A stretch of DNA of 64,000 nucleotides, from positions 7,626,001 through 7,690,000 of the forward strand of contig NZ_CP104174.1 in assembly GCF_025200925.1 (NCBI RefSeq). Reading direction: 5' to 3'. The position numbers were made by a program, and so were the translations under genes. Position 1 is the stretch's first letter; each line of letters opens with the position of its first letter. Source of the stretch: Bradyrhizobium sp. CB1015 (lineage in GTDB: Bacteria > Pseudomonadota > Alphaproteobacteria > Rhizobiales > Xanthobacteraceae). Below, in pieces: positions 52,471-60,894 of this stretch. Under the pieces are notes generated by a model. It made no database searches, was not told the DNA's origin, and saw only the letters and a list, made by a program, of their open reading frames with translations.

Positions 52471-52893
52471 ATGAACGCCATGCGTCCTGAAAAGGTCGAA
52501 GCCTCCGAGACCGAGACGGTCGACACCAACCTTGCCGCCGTGACCGAGGTCGAGGCCGGCATCCGCGATTTCGTCCGCAACGACATCGCCTATCTGCGCC
52601 GTCCGGCATCGAGCACCACCGACGCGCCGCCGCTCGACCCGAGCGCGGAAGCCACCGTCAACAACGTCAACTCGCTGATCCAGCGCGTCGCCGGCACCTC
52701 GCTCGCCGAGATCGAGAATTTGATCTCCGAGCTCGAGAGCCTGCGCGACCTGCTCCACGCCGAAGGCCAGCGCGTCCAGCGCGAGATCTCCGGCTACGCC
52801 CAGCTCAGCCAGGCCGCGATGAAGTCGACCCGCATGATCGCCGACAACGTCGCGCAGTGGAAGCGCGCCGCAGACGGCCTGCGCAACAGCTGA
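52471..52893 (+). CDS. Hypothetical coiled-coil protein, 140 aa
   Basis: The soluble 140-residue product has a polar N-terminus (M-N-A-M-R-P-E-K-V-E-A-S-E-T-E-T-V), then L-D-P-S-A-E-A-T-V-N-N-V-N-S-L-I-Q-R-V and a long helix (I-E-N-L-I-S-E-L-E-S-L-R-D-L-L-H-A-E-G) with heptad character, ending Y-A-Q-L-S-Q-A-A-M-K-S-T-R. It is a rhizobial-type protein of unknown role; helical association is likely. It has its own terminator. Confidence 0.75.
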   Translation: MNAMRPEKVEASETETVDTNLAAVTEVEAGIRDFVRNDIAYLRRPASSTTDAPPLDPSAEATVNNVNSLIQRVAGTSLAEIENLISELESLRDLLHAEGQRVQREISGYAQLSQAAMKSTRMIADNVAQWKRAADGLRNS

Positions 52894-52910
52894 TCGCGAC
52901 GCATCATTGG

Positions 52911-52947
52911 CCGCCGCGTTCCGAAAAGGGACGCGGCGGTTTTGATT
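52911..52947 (+). terminator. Terminator of the coiled-coil protein gene
   Basis: CCGCCGCGTTCC, loop GAAAA, GGGACGCGGCGG forms a strong hairpin followed by TTTTGATTT. Confidence 0.9.
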
Positions 52948-52982
52948 TGGGTTGGGTCACGCAGCCGTTTCTCTAACACAGG

Positions 52983-53164
52983 TGTCATCACCCGCGAAGG
53001 CGGGTGATCCAGTACTCCGAGACAGCGAGGCTGGAGCCGAGAAGCCGCGGCGTACTGGATGCCCCGCCTTCGCGGGGCATGACAGCGGAGGGTGAGGCAG
53101 CGCGGCCGAATGGGTCCCGGCTCTGCGCAGCAGCGTTGCACGCTGCAGCGCGTCCGGGACACCA
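52983..53164. repeat. Two palindromic repeats (families K and H) in tandem
   Basis: TGTCATCACCCGCGAAGGCGGG to CGCCTTCGCGGGGCATGACA (52983-53084) is family K, with GGATCCAG/CTGGAT inside. GTCCCGGCTCTGCGCAGCAG to GCGCGTCCGGGACACC (53108-53164) is a family H unit like 55335 and 61662. No gene is seen in the 52894-53249 gap apart from these. Confidence 0.82.
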
Positions 53165-53249
53165 GACTGCCCTTTGAACCCCCAGCCCCTTCCCGGCGAC
53201 AAACGCCAAGTGCCCGTGCAGCCACGGCCGGGCTCAGGGGACATTCCAG

Positions 53250-53387
53250 ATGGAAAGCATTCGGCCCGACACCACGGACCCGATCCCGTTGCGGCCCGCG
53301 CCGAATCAATTCGGCACGATCATGCTGCGCTTTGTCGGGCTGCTGGCGGTTGCGATCGCCATCCTGGCGTTCGTCTATAGCCGCTGA
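53250..53387 (+). CDS. Small single-helix membrane protein, 45 aa
   Basis: ATG 53250 to TGA 53385-53387 encodes M-E-S-I-R-P-D-T-T-D-P-I-P-L-R-P-A-P-N-Q-F then a membrane helix M-L-R-F-V-G-L-L-A-V-A-I-A-I-L-A-F-V-Y-S-R. The Pro-rich head and hydrophobic C-terminus are coherent, but no strong ribosome-binding site is visible. It converges with the next tiny gene. Confidence 0.5.
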   Translation: MESIRPDTTDPIPLRPAPNQFGTIMLRFVGLLAVAIAILAFVYSR

Positions 53388-53425
53388 GCTGCGGCCGGAT
53401 GCCGGCCGCGATCATTAACGAATTC

Positions 53426-53572
53426 TTACCGGGCCGCTTCCACGGTCGAGGCTTCGAGCGTGTAGGCGCCATCGGCATAGCCCTTCACCACCATGCCGGC
53501 GACCAGCATCACGGCCAGCGTCGCAGTCGCGAAGATGAATCCAACAAATTTGAGTGCGCCGCGGTCAGCCAT
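53426..53572 (-). CDS. Small single-helix membrane protein, 48 aa
   Basis: From ATG 53572 the 48 residues are M-A-D-R-G-A-L-K-F-V-G-F-I-F-A-T-A-T-L-A-V-M-L-V-A-G-M-V-V-K-G-Y-A-D-G, one helix with a short acidic/Thr tail. AGGGGACGAGGACC lies before the start. Function unknown. The 53573-53922 gap upstream holds a family C repeat and no other gene. Confidence 0.6.
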   Translation of the reverse strand: MADRGALKFVGFIFATATLAVMLVAGMVVKGYADGAYTLEASTVEAAR

Positions 53573-53745
53573 GGTCCTCGTCCCCTGTCGTCTGCCAATT
53601 CGTTTCAAATAGACAGCGACAGGTTCATAATTAGTTAGCAACTCACTGGTTCCGCCAAACTGCTTCGCGGTCACCATGTTGCGCAGGCTTATGGCAGCCA
53701 CCCGGAATCGCGTCCATAGCGCGCGGGCAACACTCGCTCGCTTTC

Positions 53746-53893
53746 TCTTCCCCCTCTCCCCGTTCTTACGGGGAGAGGGTTGGGGTGAGGGGCCTCTCTC
53801 CGCAGATGCGGTTATCGAAAGACCTGTACCCCCTCACCCGAATTCGATCTGCGATCGAATTCGACCTCTCCCCGCAAGCGGGGAGAGGTGAAG
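53746..53893. repeat. Palindromic repeat, family C
   Basis: CCCCTCTCCCCGTTCTTACG and CTCTCCCCGCAAGCGGGGAG are the hairpins; AATTCGATCTGCGATCGAATT is inside. It ends about 30 bases before the MaoC gene stop. Confidence 0.88.
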
Positions 53894-53922
53894 GAACCGC
53901 GACCAGCTCGATCAATTCTAAA

Positions 53923-54402
53923 TCATGCGCCCTTGCGCAGCGGCACGAAGGCGGAGGCGGTGATGGAATAGACCTCCTCGCCGCGCTGGTTGGTGCCGGT
54001 GGTCCGGGCCGTCAAGATGCCCCAGCCGGGGCGCGAGGCGGAGGTGCGCTTGTCGATGACTTCATTGACGTAAGAGATGGTGTCGCCGGCGAGCACCGGC
54101 CTGATCCAGCGCAGGTCGCGAAAACCAGGCGACGGGCCCCATACCGCGACCTCCTCGCCGCGCGAAGCGGCCTCGCGCGCCAGGCGCTGGCCGTCGGCGA
54201 CAAGCAGGCTCATGCAGGCCGAGCCGACATGCCAGCCCGAGGCCGCGAGCCCACCGAACAGCGAGTTCTTGCCCTCCTCCTCGTCGAGGTGAAAGCGCTG
54301 CGGATCGAACTTCGCGGCGAAGGTCTTGATCTTTTCCGCCGTGAACGTGTACGCACCGATCTCGCGGCGCTGGCCGATCGCGATGTCGTCGAAGAACCGC
54401 AT
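53923..54402 (-). CDS. MaoC-like dehydratase domain protein
   Basis: The 159-residue hot-dog-fold protein has the MaoC pattern F-D-D-I-A-I-G-Q-R-R-E, F-D-P-Q-R-F-H-L-D-E-E-E-G, A-S-G-W-H-V-G-S and R-P-V-L-A-G-D-T-I-S. The catalytic Asp/His dyad (D-P-Q-x-F-H) is present. Family members hydrate enoyl-CoA or related substrates. Its start overlaps the stop of the second MaoC gene (TGATG), so both are translated as a unit, probably forming a two-domain hydratase. Confidence 0.9.
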   Translation of the reverse strand: MRFFDDIAIGQRREIGAYTFTAEKIKTFAAKFDPQRFHLDEEEGKNSLFGGLAASGWHVGSACMSLLVADGQRLAREAASRGEEVAVWGPSPGFRDLRWIRPVLAGDTISYVNEVIDKRTSASRPGWGILTARTTGTNQRGEEVYSITASAFVPLRKGA

Positions 54403-54854
54403 CAGGCAGCTCCCTCGCGCCGCTTGATCAGGATCGGCGAGGTCATCTCGGCAAGCGCCAGCCCGGCCGCATTGCGCGCGGTGCATTTGAACTTGACGAT
54501 GCCGAGCTCAGGGCGGCTCTTCGAGACCCGCGCCTCCAGCACATCGACGTCGAGCGTGAGATCGTCGCCGGGCCGCAATGGCGACAGCCAGCGCACCTCG
54601 TCGACGCCGGGAGATCCCAGTGACGAAGCGCGGGTGATGAAGCCGTCGGCCATCATCCGCATCATCAGCGAGCACAGGTGCCAGCCCGAGCCGGACAGGC
54701 CGCGCAGCATGCTCCTGGCCGCGGCCGCCTCGTCCAGGTGCATCGGCTGCGGATCGAACTCGGCGGCAAAGGCCAGGATCTCGTCGCGGGTGACATGGCG
54801 CGGGCCGAACGTTCCGAACCGGCCGGGCGGAAAATCTTCGAAGGTCAGGATCAT
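54402..54854 (-). CDS. MaoC-like dehydratase domain protein
   Basis: The 150-residue protein is a second MaoC hot-dog unit with F-E-D-F-P-P-G-R-F-G, F-D-P-Q-P-M-H-L-D-E-A-A-A and G-S-G-W-H-L-C-S-L, also with the D-P-Q-P-M-H dyad. It is upstream of the other MaoC gene and overlaps it by one base. Such tandem single-domain pairs replace the duplicated hydratase-2 domain and act on acyl-CoA or hydroxyacyl-CoA (inferred). The ATG is at 54854; longer frames lack the pattern. Confidence 0.9.
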   Translation of the reverse strand: MILTFEDFPPGRFGTFGPRHVTRDEILAFAAEFDPQPMHLDEAAAARSMLRGLSGSGWHLCSLMMRMMADGFITRASSLGSPGVDEVRWLSPLRPGDDLTLDVDVLEARVSKSRPELGIVKFKCTARNAAGLALAEMTSPILIKRREGAA

Positions 54855-55033
54855 CTCGGGAAAGCTTTGCGGGAATGACAGATTGTGGCCGCACTTTGCG
54901 GCAATCTCAACCCGCCGGTCCGCATGGCTCGTGCTACATACTTGGGATCGGCGTTGATTTGAGTCGGATCGATCGACGGCCGAAGCCCGATTTGAAGTCC
55001 CGATTTGCCTTGCGATTGCCTTTGGGGAGAGCA

Positions 55034-55330
55034 ATGTTCTCATTCAGCGACCTGTTCCAATGGGACCGCTTCATCACGCCGACGATCATCAAGACCTTCT
55101 ACTGGCTGGTGATCGCGCTGATCTGCCTGTTCGGCCTCTCCGGCATTTTCTCGGGCCTCGCTGCGATGGCGATCAGCCCGTTCGGCGGCTTCCTGGTGCT
55201 GCTGTCCTCGATCGCGAGCGTCGTGGTCGGCATCGTGTTCTCGCGCATCGTCGCGGAGCTGATCCTGATCGTCTTCCGCATCAACGAGCATCTCGGCGCC
55301 ATCAGGGACCAGGGATCAGGGATGCGGTGA
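55034..55330 (+). CDS. DUF4282 domain membrane protein
   Basis: The 98-residue protein has F-S-D-L-F-Q-W-D-R-F-I-T-P-T-I-I-K, a helix W-L-V-I-A-L-I-C-L-F-G-L-S-G-I-F, a glycine-rich hinge, a second helix L-V-L-L-S-S-I-A-S-V-V-V-G-I-V and E-L-I-L-I-V-F-R-I-N-E-H-L, all as in DUF4282. Members are inner-membrane proteins of unknown role. GGGGAGAGCA precedes the ATG. It is divergent from the MaoC pair. Confidence 0.88.
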   Translation: MFSFSDLFQWDRFITPTIIKTFYWLVIALICLFGLSGIFSGLAAMAISPFGGFLVLLSSIASVVVGIVFSRIVAELILIVFRINEHLGAIRDQGSGMR

Positions 55331-55334
55331 GGCT

Positions 55335-55471
55335 CTCGTGTCCCGGACGCGGCGCGGCATGCAATGACGCGACGCAGAGCCGGGACCCATACATCCGCAA
55401 TCAAGATTTCCTGGGCCCCGGCTCTGCAGCGCAGCGCTGAAGAAGCGCTGCACTGCATCCGGGGCACGAGA
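55335..55471. repeat. Palindromic repeat, family H (CTCGTGTCCCGGACGCGG type)
   Basis: CTCGTGTCCCGGACGC and GCATCCGGGGCACGAG are inverted; GAGCCGGGACCCAT and GGGCCCCGGCTC are inside. Similar elements are at 53108 and 61662. Confidence 0.85.
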
Positions 55472-55477
55472 TCCAGT

Positions 55478-56575
55478 CTACGTGTTGAACCTGAAATGCA
55501 TCACGTCGCCGTCGGCGACGACGTAGTCCTTGCCTTCGAGGCGGAGCTTGCCGGCATCGCGGGCACCGGCTTCGCCGCCGAGCGCGACGTAGTCCTCATA
55601 CGCGATGGTCTCGGCGCGGATAAAACCCTTCTCGAAATCGGTGTGGATCACACCGGCCGCTGCGGGCGCCTTGGTGCCGCGATGGATGGTCCAGGCGCGC
55701 GCTTCCTTCGGACCCACGGTGAAGTAGGTGATGAGGTCGAGCAGCCCGTAGCCGGCGCGGATCAGGCGATCGAGACCGGCTTCTTCGAGGCCCAAGGTCT
55801 CCAGAAAGTCCGCGCGCTCGTCACGCGAGATCGTCGCGATCTCGGATTCGATCTTGGCGGAGATGACGACGGCGACCGCGCCCTCCTTCGCCGCCTGCTC
55901 CTCGACCGCCTTGGAGAAGGCGTTGCCGGTGGCCGCGGATCCCTCTTCGACGTTGCAGACATAGAGCACGGGCTTTGACGACAACAGGCCGAGCATCGAG
56001 AACGCCCGCTCCTCCTCCGCCTTGCGCTCGACGAGGCGCGCGGGCTTGCCCTCACGCAGCAGCACCAGGGTGCGGTTGACGAGGTCGAGCTGCTCCTTGG
56101 CGTCCTTGTCGTTGCCCTTGGCCTTCTTGGTGAGGTTATCGACGCGCTTCTCGAGGCTGTCGAGATCGGCGAGCATCAGCTCGGTCTCGATGGTCTCGAT
56201 GTCGGCGAGCGGGGCGATCTTGCCCTCGACATGGGTGATGTCGGAGTCTTCAAAGCAGCGCACCACATGCGCGATGGCGTCGACCTCGCGGATATTGGCC
56301 AGGAACTGGTTGCCGAGGCCTTCGCCCTTGGAGGCGCCGCGCACGAGGCCGGCAATGTCGACGAAGGTCAGCCGGGTCGGGATGATCTGGCCCGACTTGG
56401 CGATCGCGGCGAGCTTTTCCAGCCGCGGATCGGGGACGGCGACCTCGCCGACATTCGGCTCGATGGTGCAGAACGGATAGTTCGCGGCCTGCGCCGCGGC
56501 CGTCTCGGTCAGCGCATTGAACAAGGTCGACTTGCCGACATTGGGCAATCCGACGATCCCGCATTTGAATCCCAT
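55478..56575 (-). CDS. ychF: Redox-regulated ATPase YchF (OLA1 type)
   Basis: The 365-residue P-loop protein starts [20 protein letters not shown] and has [19 protein letters not shown], the N-x-x-E-type base-binding C-N-V-E-E and a C-terminal TGS domain ([12 protein letters not shown]). It hydrolyses ATP and modulates stress responses and ribosome-associated processes. It precedes pth and rplY in the reverse order on the same strand, a typical alphaproteobacterial cluster. Length is normal. Confidence 0.97.
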   Translation of the reverse strand: MGFKCGIVGLPNVGKSTLFNALTETAAAQAANYPFCTIEPNVGEVAVPDPRLEKLAAIAKSGQIIPTRLTFVDIAGLVRGASKGEGLGNQFLANIREVDAIAHVVRCFEDSDITHVEGKIAPLADIETIETELMLADLDSLEKRVDNLTKKAKGNDKDAKEQLDLVNRTLVLLREGKPARLVERKAEEERAFSMLGLLSSKPVLYVCNVEEGSAATGNAFSKAVEEQAAKEGAVAVVISAKIESEIATISRDERADFLETLGLEEAGLDRLIRAGYGLLDLITYFTVGPKEARAWTIHRGTKAPAAAGVIHTDFEKGFIRAETIAYEDYVALGGEAGARDAGKLRLEGKDYVVADGDVMHFRFNT

Positions 56576-56621
56576 GGTTTCTTCCAGTCTTCGCGCCGCG
56601 GGCGCGTGCGTGCGTTGAAGT

Positions 56622-56711
56622 CGTCATGCCCGGCCTTGTGCCGGGCATCCACGTCCTTCGCTCCGCGGAGAAAGAAAGACGTGGATGGCCGGGTCAAGCC
56701 CGACCATGACG
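56622..56711. repeat. Palindromic repeat, family G, short form
   Basis: CGTCATGCCCGGCC and CGACCATGACG bound it; CATCCACGTCCTTC and AGACGTGGATGG are inner arms. It sits between pth and ychF. Confidence 0.82.
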
Positions 56712-56719
56712 GAGAGAGA

Positions 56720-57331
56720 TCAGCTCGATTTCTCTCCGTTGTCGTCCTTGGTCAAAAATCCCTTCGCCTGCATCGCAAGATGCACCCTGTTGGCGAAGGT
56801 CGCGTCCGTGCCCTTGGCGATCAGTGCGGCGTGCTCGGCGACCGCGTCGCAGAGTGCCGCCACCCATTCGTTGTCGGCCTTGGCGAAGTCCGACAGCACG
56901 TGGCCGTGCACCAGCTCCTTGACGCCGGGGTGACCGATGCCGAGGCGCACGCGGCGATAATCGTTGCCGATATGCGCCGAGATCGAGCGCAGGCCGTTAT
57001 GGCCGGCGATGCCGCCGCCGATCTTCACCCGCACCTTGCCCGGCGGCAGCTCGAGCTCGTCGTGGAACACGGTGGTGTCGCCAGGTGCGATCTTGAAGAA
57101 GCTCGCCGCTTCCTGAACGCTGCGGCCGGACTCGTTCATGTAGGTCGTGGGCTTGAGCAGGATCACGCGCTCAGTGCCGAGCGCCCCTTCCGAGGTCTCG
57201 CCCTGAAAGCGGCGGCGCCACGGCGCAAAGCCATGACGCCGCGCGATCTCGTCGACGGCCATGAAGCCGATATTGTGCCGGTTACGTGCGTATTTCGCGC
57301 CGGGATTGCCGAGCCCAACAAAGAGTCGCAT
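56720..57331 (-). CDS. pth: Peptidyl-tRNA hydrolase
   Basis: The 203-residue enzyme recycles tRNA from peptidyl-tRNA dropped by stalled ribosomes. [20 protein letters not shown] with the catalytic His22 region, [22 protein letters not shown] and G-H-N-G-L-R-S-I are all present. It is 57 bases downstream of rplY, separated by a perfect hairpin. Confidence 0.97.
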   Translation of the reverse strand: MRLFVGLGNPGAKYARNRHNIGFMAVDEIARRHGFAPWRRRFQGETSEGALGTERVILLKPTTYMNESGRSVQEAASFFKIAPGDTTVFHDELELPPGKVRVKIGGGIAGHNGLRSISAHIGNDYRRVRLGIGHPGVKELVHGHVLSDFAKADNEWVAALCDAVAEHAALIAKGTDATFANRVHLAMQAKGFLTKDDNGEKSS

Positions 57332-57351
57332 GACGCGGCGCGCCCCCGCTC

Positions 57352-57376
57352 GGCGCGCGGTCGAAGACCGCGCGCC
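57352..57376 (-). promoter_or_regulatory. Perfect 11-bp hairpin between rplY and pth
   Basis: GGCGCGCGGTC and GACCGCGCGCC pair exactly around a three-base loop. There is no T-run, so it is more likely an mRNA processing, stability or attenuation element than a terminator. Confidence 0.5.
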
Positions 57377-57388
57377 AGCTTCGAGAGA

Positions 57389-58108
57389 TTACTTCTTCTT
57401 GTCGCCGCCGGCGGGAGCCTTGGCAGCAGCGGCAGGAGCAGCAGCAGCCGGAGCCGCGGCACCAGCAGCCGGAGCAGCCGCAGCGCCCGGGGCCGCACCA
57501 GCAGCGGCAGCGGCAGCCGCTGCCTTCTGCTCTTCGGCGTAACCGGACGGCGGCACGATGGTGACGAGGGTCGCGTCCTCGCGGGTCAGCGCCTTCACGC
57601 CGGCCGGCAGCTTGACGTCGGCCAGATGCAGGGAGTGACCGATCTCGAGCGAGCCGACATCGGCCTCGATGTATTGCGGGATGCTCTCGACGCCGCATTC
57701 GAGGTCGATGGCGTGGGCGACGATGTTGACGGTGCCGCCGCGCTTCACGCCCGGGGAGGTTTCCGCCTTCACCACGTGCAGGGGAACGCTGATGCGGATG
57801 GTGGCGCCTTCGCCGAGTCGCATGAAGTCGACATGGATCGGGAAGTCCTTGACCGGATCGAGGTGGTAGTCGCGCGGAATGACGCGGTGCTTCTTGCCCT
57901 CGAGGTCGATGTCGACCAGCGTGGTCAGGAACCGGCCGGCGAGGATGCGCTGGCGCAGTTCACGATCTTCGATCGAGATCGTCAGCGGGGGCTGGTTGTT
58001 GCCGTAGATCACTCCGGGCACTCGCCCGGCGCGACGCTCAGCCCGGGCGGCCCCCTTGCCGCTCTTCGGACGTGCGGTCGCCTTCAATTCCTTGACGGTC
58101 GTCGCCAT
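57389..58108 (-). CDS. rplY: 50S ribosomal protein L25 (general stress protein Ctc type)
   Basis: The 239-residue protein binds 5S rRNA. The start M-A-T-T-V-K-E-L-K-A-T-A-R, R-R-A-G-R-V-P-G-V-I-Y-G, R-D-Y-H-L-D-P-V-K-D-F-P-I-H-V-D-F and the TL5 beta domain are clear. The end (about residues 190-239) is an Ala/Pro-rich low-complexity tail closed by D-K-K-K, usual in related bacteria. ATG 58108 is preferred to 58132. A hairpin at 58139 lies in the leader. Confidence 0.96.
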   Translation of the reverse strand: MATTVKELKATARPKSGKGAARAERRAGRVPGVIYGNNQPPLTISIEDRELRQRILAGRFLTTLVDIDLEGKKHRVIPRDYHLDPVKDFPIHVDFMRLGEGATIRISVPLHVVKAETSPGVKRGGTVNIVAHAIDLECGVESIPQYIEADVGSLEIGHSLHLADVKLPAGVKALTREDATLVTIVPPSGYAEEQKAAAAAAAAGAAPGAAAAPAAGAAAPAAAAPAAAAKAPAGGDKKK

Positions 58109-58138
58109 GTCGTTAAGTCCTTGTTTTTGCAAAAGTTA

Positions 58139-58159
58139 ATGGGCCGCAAGGCGGCCCAT
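58139..58159 (-). promoter_or_regulatory. Hairpin in the rplY leader
   Basis: ATGGGCCGC, loop AAG, GCGGCCCAT is a perfect 9-bp stem 30 bases before the rplY start. On the minus strand it is followed by TAACTTTTGC. It may be a regulatory leader (feedback by L25) or a terminator of upstream transcription. Confidence 0.45.
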
Positions 58160-58295
58160 GGCATAATCCGCAGCAAGCCTCCAGGGGTGCGGGGGCCGCG
58201 GACGTGGCGGGCTTTTACCCGGAAGCTGCGGAAATGACAAGGAGAATGGGCTGATAGGCCGGGGGTCGCCCCTCCCCGGAGGGCCCGGACTCTTA

Positions 58296-58434
58296 CCCTC
58301 CCCTGGAGGGGGAGAGTCGATCGCGCGAAGCGCGAGCGGGGTGGGGTGATCTCTCCCCACGGGCACTGTTCGAGTGGAGAGATCACCCCACCCCGGCGCT
58401 GCTGCGCGCCGACCCTCCCCCTCCAGGGGAGGGT
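58296..58434. repeat. Palindromic repeat, family B
   Basis: CCCTCCCCTGGAGGGGGAGA and CCTCCCCCTCCAGGGGAGGG are the ends, as at 6691 and 21349. It fills most of the 58160-58449 gap. Confidence 0.88.
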
Positions 58435-58449
58435 CAGAGAGAGCGCGCT

Positions 58450-58713
58450 TTACGACGTCGGGGTCCCCCCCAGTTTCGCCTCCAGCGCTGCGATCCGCGC
58501 CTTCAGCGCTTCGTTCTCCTCGCGCGCCAGGCGCGCCATGTCCTTGACCGCCTCGAACTCCTCGCGCTTGACGAGATCCATGTCGCGCAGGAATTTTTCG
58601 GCCTGGGTGCGCATCACGGAATCGAACTCGCGCTTGACGCCCTGGGCGGCACCGGCGGCGTCGTTCATCAGGCGGCCGATCTCGTCGAAAAACCGGTTGC
58701 TGGTCTGGGTCAT
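58450..58713 (-). CDS. ubiK: Ubiquinone biosynthesis accessory factor UbiK (BMFP family)
   Basis: The 87-residue protein starts M-T-Q-T-S-N-R-F-F-D-E-I-G-R-L-M-N-D and has R-T-Q-A-E-K-F-L-R-D-M-D-L-V-K-R-E-E-F-E-A-V and a C-terminal coiled coil (A-R-E-E-N-E-A-L-K-A-R-I-A-A-L-E-A-K). In E. coli UbiK helps the aerobic Ubi complex, probably by binding lipids. It is divergent from lgt with ~195 bases between. Confidence 0.9.
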   Translation of the reverse strand: MTQTSNRFFDEIGRLMNDAAGAAQGVKREFDSVMRTQAEKFLRDMDLVKREEFEAVKDMARLAREENEALKARIAALEAKLGGTPTS

Positions 58714-58909
58714 TGTGGGCCTCCGATAAACTTTGCGCGAACTCACGCAGACAATGGCAATCCGACGGGGCCGGTTCAAGGGCGAAGCGGCGGTATCCTT
58801 GTCATGCGCCGGTTTCCTTGCAATCGTATTCAACGTCCCTGCATAAGAGGAATCACGGGCGTCTGCCGGCGCCCGACCGCCGCGATCCCGCTTGGACATA
58901 GAAGGCGCG

Positions 58910-59755
58910 ATGCCGTTTCTGCTGATCGACTTTCCCGCCTTCAAGCCGATCGCGATCGAGATCGGCCCGTTCGCGATCCGCTGGTACGCGCTGGCCTATA
59001 TCTGCGGCATCGTGTTCGGCTGGCTCTATGCGCGCTCGCTGCTGAAGAAAGAGCGCCTGTGGGGCGGGCCGGCGCCGATGTCGCTGGTGCAGATCGACGA
59101 CTTCATCCTGTGGGTCACGCTCGGCATCATCCTCGGCGGCCGCACCGGCTACGTGCTGTTCTACAACCTGCCCTTCTTTATCGATCATCCCGCCGCGATC
59201 TTCAAATTGTGGGAGGGCGGGATGTCGTTCCACGGCGGCTTTCTCGGCTGCGTCGTCGCGGTGATGTGGTTCGCCTATCGCAATGGCATCTCGATCCTGT
59301 CGCTCGGCGACATCACCACCGCCGTCGCCCCGGTCGGGCTCTTGCTCGGACGCATAGCCAATTTCATCAACGGCGAATTGTGGGGCCGCGCCACGGACCC
59401 GAGCCTGCCCTGGGCGATGATCTTCCCCAACGATCCGACTCAGCTGCCGCGGCATCCGAGCCAGCTCTACGAAGCGGGCATGGAGGGCATCCTGCTGTTC
59501 ACCGTGCTCGCGATCATGATCCGCTTCGGCGCCTTGAAGCGGCCCGGCATGATCCTCGGCAGCTTCATCCTGATCTACGGCCTGACCCGCATCGCCGGCG
59601 AGCATTTCCGCGAGCCGGACGCGCAGCTCGGTTTCCTCTGGGGCGGATTAACCATGGGCATGCTGTTGTCGATACCGATGCTTATTGTCGGCCTAATACT
59701 TATTGTATGGGCTGTCAGGCGCGGTGCGCCGACGCCCGTCCAGGCCATTCGTTGA
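58910..59755 (+). CDS. lgt: Prolipoprotein diacylglyceryl transferase
   Basis: The 281-residue inner-membrane enzyme transfers diacylglyceryl from phosphatidylglycerol to lipobox cysteines. It has about seven helices, the [10 protein letters not shown] motif with the key His, [10 protein letters not shown] and R-H-P-S-Q-L-Y-E-A. It is the first gene of lgt-midA-pgeF; a lipoprotein gene follows at 61874. ATG 58910 is the family start; an earlier TTG at 58892 is less likely. Confidence 0.97.
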   Translation: MPFLLIDFPAFKPIAIEIGPFAIRWYALAYICGIVFGWLYARSLLKKERLWGGPAPMSLVQIDDFILWVTLGIILGGRTGYVLFYNLPFFIDHPAAIFKLWEGGMSFHGGFLGCVVAVMWFAYRNGISILSLGDITTAVAPVGLLLGRIANFINGELWGRATDPSLPWAMIFPNDPTQLPRHPSQLYEAGMEGILLFTVLAIMIRFGALKRPGMILGSFILIYGLTRIAGEHFREPDAQLGFLWGGLTMGMLLSIPMLIVGLILIVWAVRRGAPTPVQAIR

Positions 59756-59775
59756 TTCATTTCGAGAAGATCGCC

Positions 59776-60894
59776 GTGACCGACCAGCCGCTCCTCAACG
59801 AGATCAAGGCGCTGATCAAATCCTCCGGGCCCATGCCGGTCTGGCGGTACATGGAACTGTGCCTGATGCACCCGCGCTACGGCTATTACGTCTCGCGCGA
59901 TCCGCTTGGGCGCGAGGGCGACTTCACCACGGCGCCCGAAGTCAGCCAGATGTTCGGCGAGCTGTTGGGACTGTGGACCGCCTCGGTCTGGAAGCAGATG
60001 GGCTCGCCGCAATTCTTGCGGCTGATCGAGCTCGGCCCCGGCCGCGGCACCATGATGGCGGATGCGCTGCGCGCCCTTCGCGTGCTGCCGCCGCTCTACC
60101 AGGCGCTCCACATCCACATGGTCGAGGTCAATCCCGTGTTGCGCGACCGGCAGAGCGCGACGCTGGCGAACGTCCGCAACATCGCCTGGCACGACAGCAT
60201 CGACGAGGTGCCGGAAGGACCGAGCATCATCCTCGCCAACGAATATTTCGACGTGCTGCCAATTCACCAGATGGTCCGGCTCGAGAACGGCTGGCACGAG
60301 CGCGCGATCGAGATCGATCCCAACGGAAAGCTTCAGTTCGGCGCGGCGCCGGAGCCGACGCCGCGCTTCGACGTGCTGCTGCCGCCCCTGGTGCGCGCCG
60401 CCCCCATCGGTGCCGTGTTCGAGTGGCGCCCCGACGGCGAGATCATGAAGCTCGCCACGCGCGTGCGCGACCAGGACGGCGCGGCGCTGATCATCGATTA
60501 CGGCCATCTGCGCAGCGACGCCGGCGATACCTTCCAGGCCATCGCGCGCCACACCTTCGCCGACCCCTTGAAGGCGCCGGGCCAGGCCGACGTCACCGCC
60601 CATGTCGACTTCCAGGCGCTGGCGCGCGCGGCCGAAGATGTCGGCGCGCGCGTGCATGGGCCGGTCACGCAAGGCGACTTCCTCAAGCGGATCGGCATCG
60701 ACACCCGCGCCGCGGCCCTGATGCAGAAAGCTGCGCCCGACGTCGCCACCGACATTTCGGTGGCACTCAAGCGCCTGACCGATACCGGACGTGGCGGCAT
60801 GGGGTCGATGTTCAAGGTGCTCGGCATCTCCGAGCCGCGGCTGACGAGCCTTGCCGGCCTCAGCGATCTCGAACGGGCAGGAGAGGCCTCATGA
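59776..60894 (+). CDS. SAM-dependent methyltransferase, MidA/NDUFAF7 family
   Basis: The 372-residue protein has the MidA pattern: G-P-M-P-V-W-R-Y-M-E-L-C-L, H-P-R-Y-G-Y-Y, G-D-F-T-T-A-P-E-V-S-Q-M-F-G-E, I-E-L-G-P-G-R-G-T-M-M (SAM site near residue 85), N-E-Y-F-D-V-L-P-I-H-Q and D-Y-G-H. The eukaryotic relative NDUFAF7 dimethylates an arginine of the complex I subunit NDUFS2; the same role for NuoD is probable here (inferred). The start is GTG 59776. It lies 20 bases after lgt and overlaps pgeF by four bases. Confidence 0.92.
   Translation: MTDQPLLNEIKALIKSSGPMPVWRYMELCLMHPRYGYYVSRDPLGREGDFTTAPEVSQMFGELLGLWTASVWKQMGSPQFLRLIELGPGRGTMMADALRALRVLPPLYQALHIHMVEVNPVLRDRQSATLANVRNIAWHDSIDEVPEGPSIILANEYFDVLPIHQMVRLENGWHERAIEIDPNGKLQFGAAPEPTPRFDVLLPPLVRAAPIGAVFEWRPDGEIMKLATRVRDQDGAALIIDYGHLRSDAGDTFQAIARHTFADPLKAPGQADVTAHVDFQALARAAEDVGARVHGPVTQGDFLKRIGIDTRAAALMQKAAPDVATDISVALKRLTDTGRGGMGSMFKVLGISEPRLTSLAGLSDLERAGEAS

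Noticed and set aside
58804..60894. Single 696-codon frame spanning lgt and the MidA-type gene
   Set aside because: The first part is out of frame with lgt and has no protein-like pattern; the real MidA start is the GTG at 59776.
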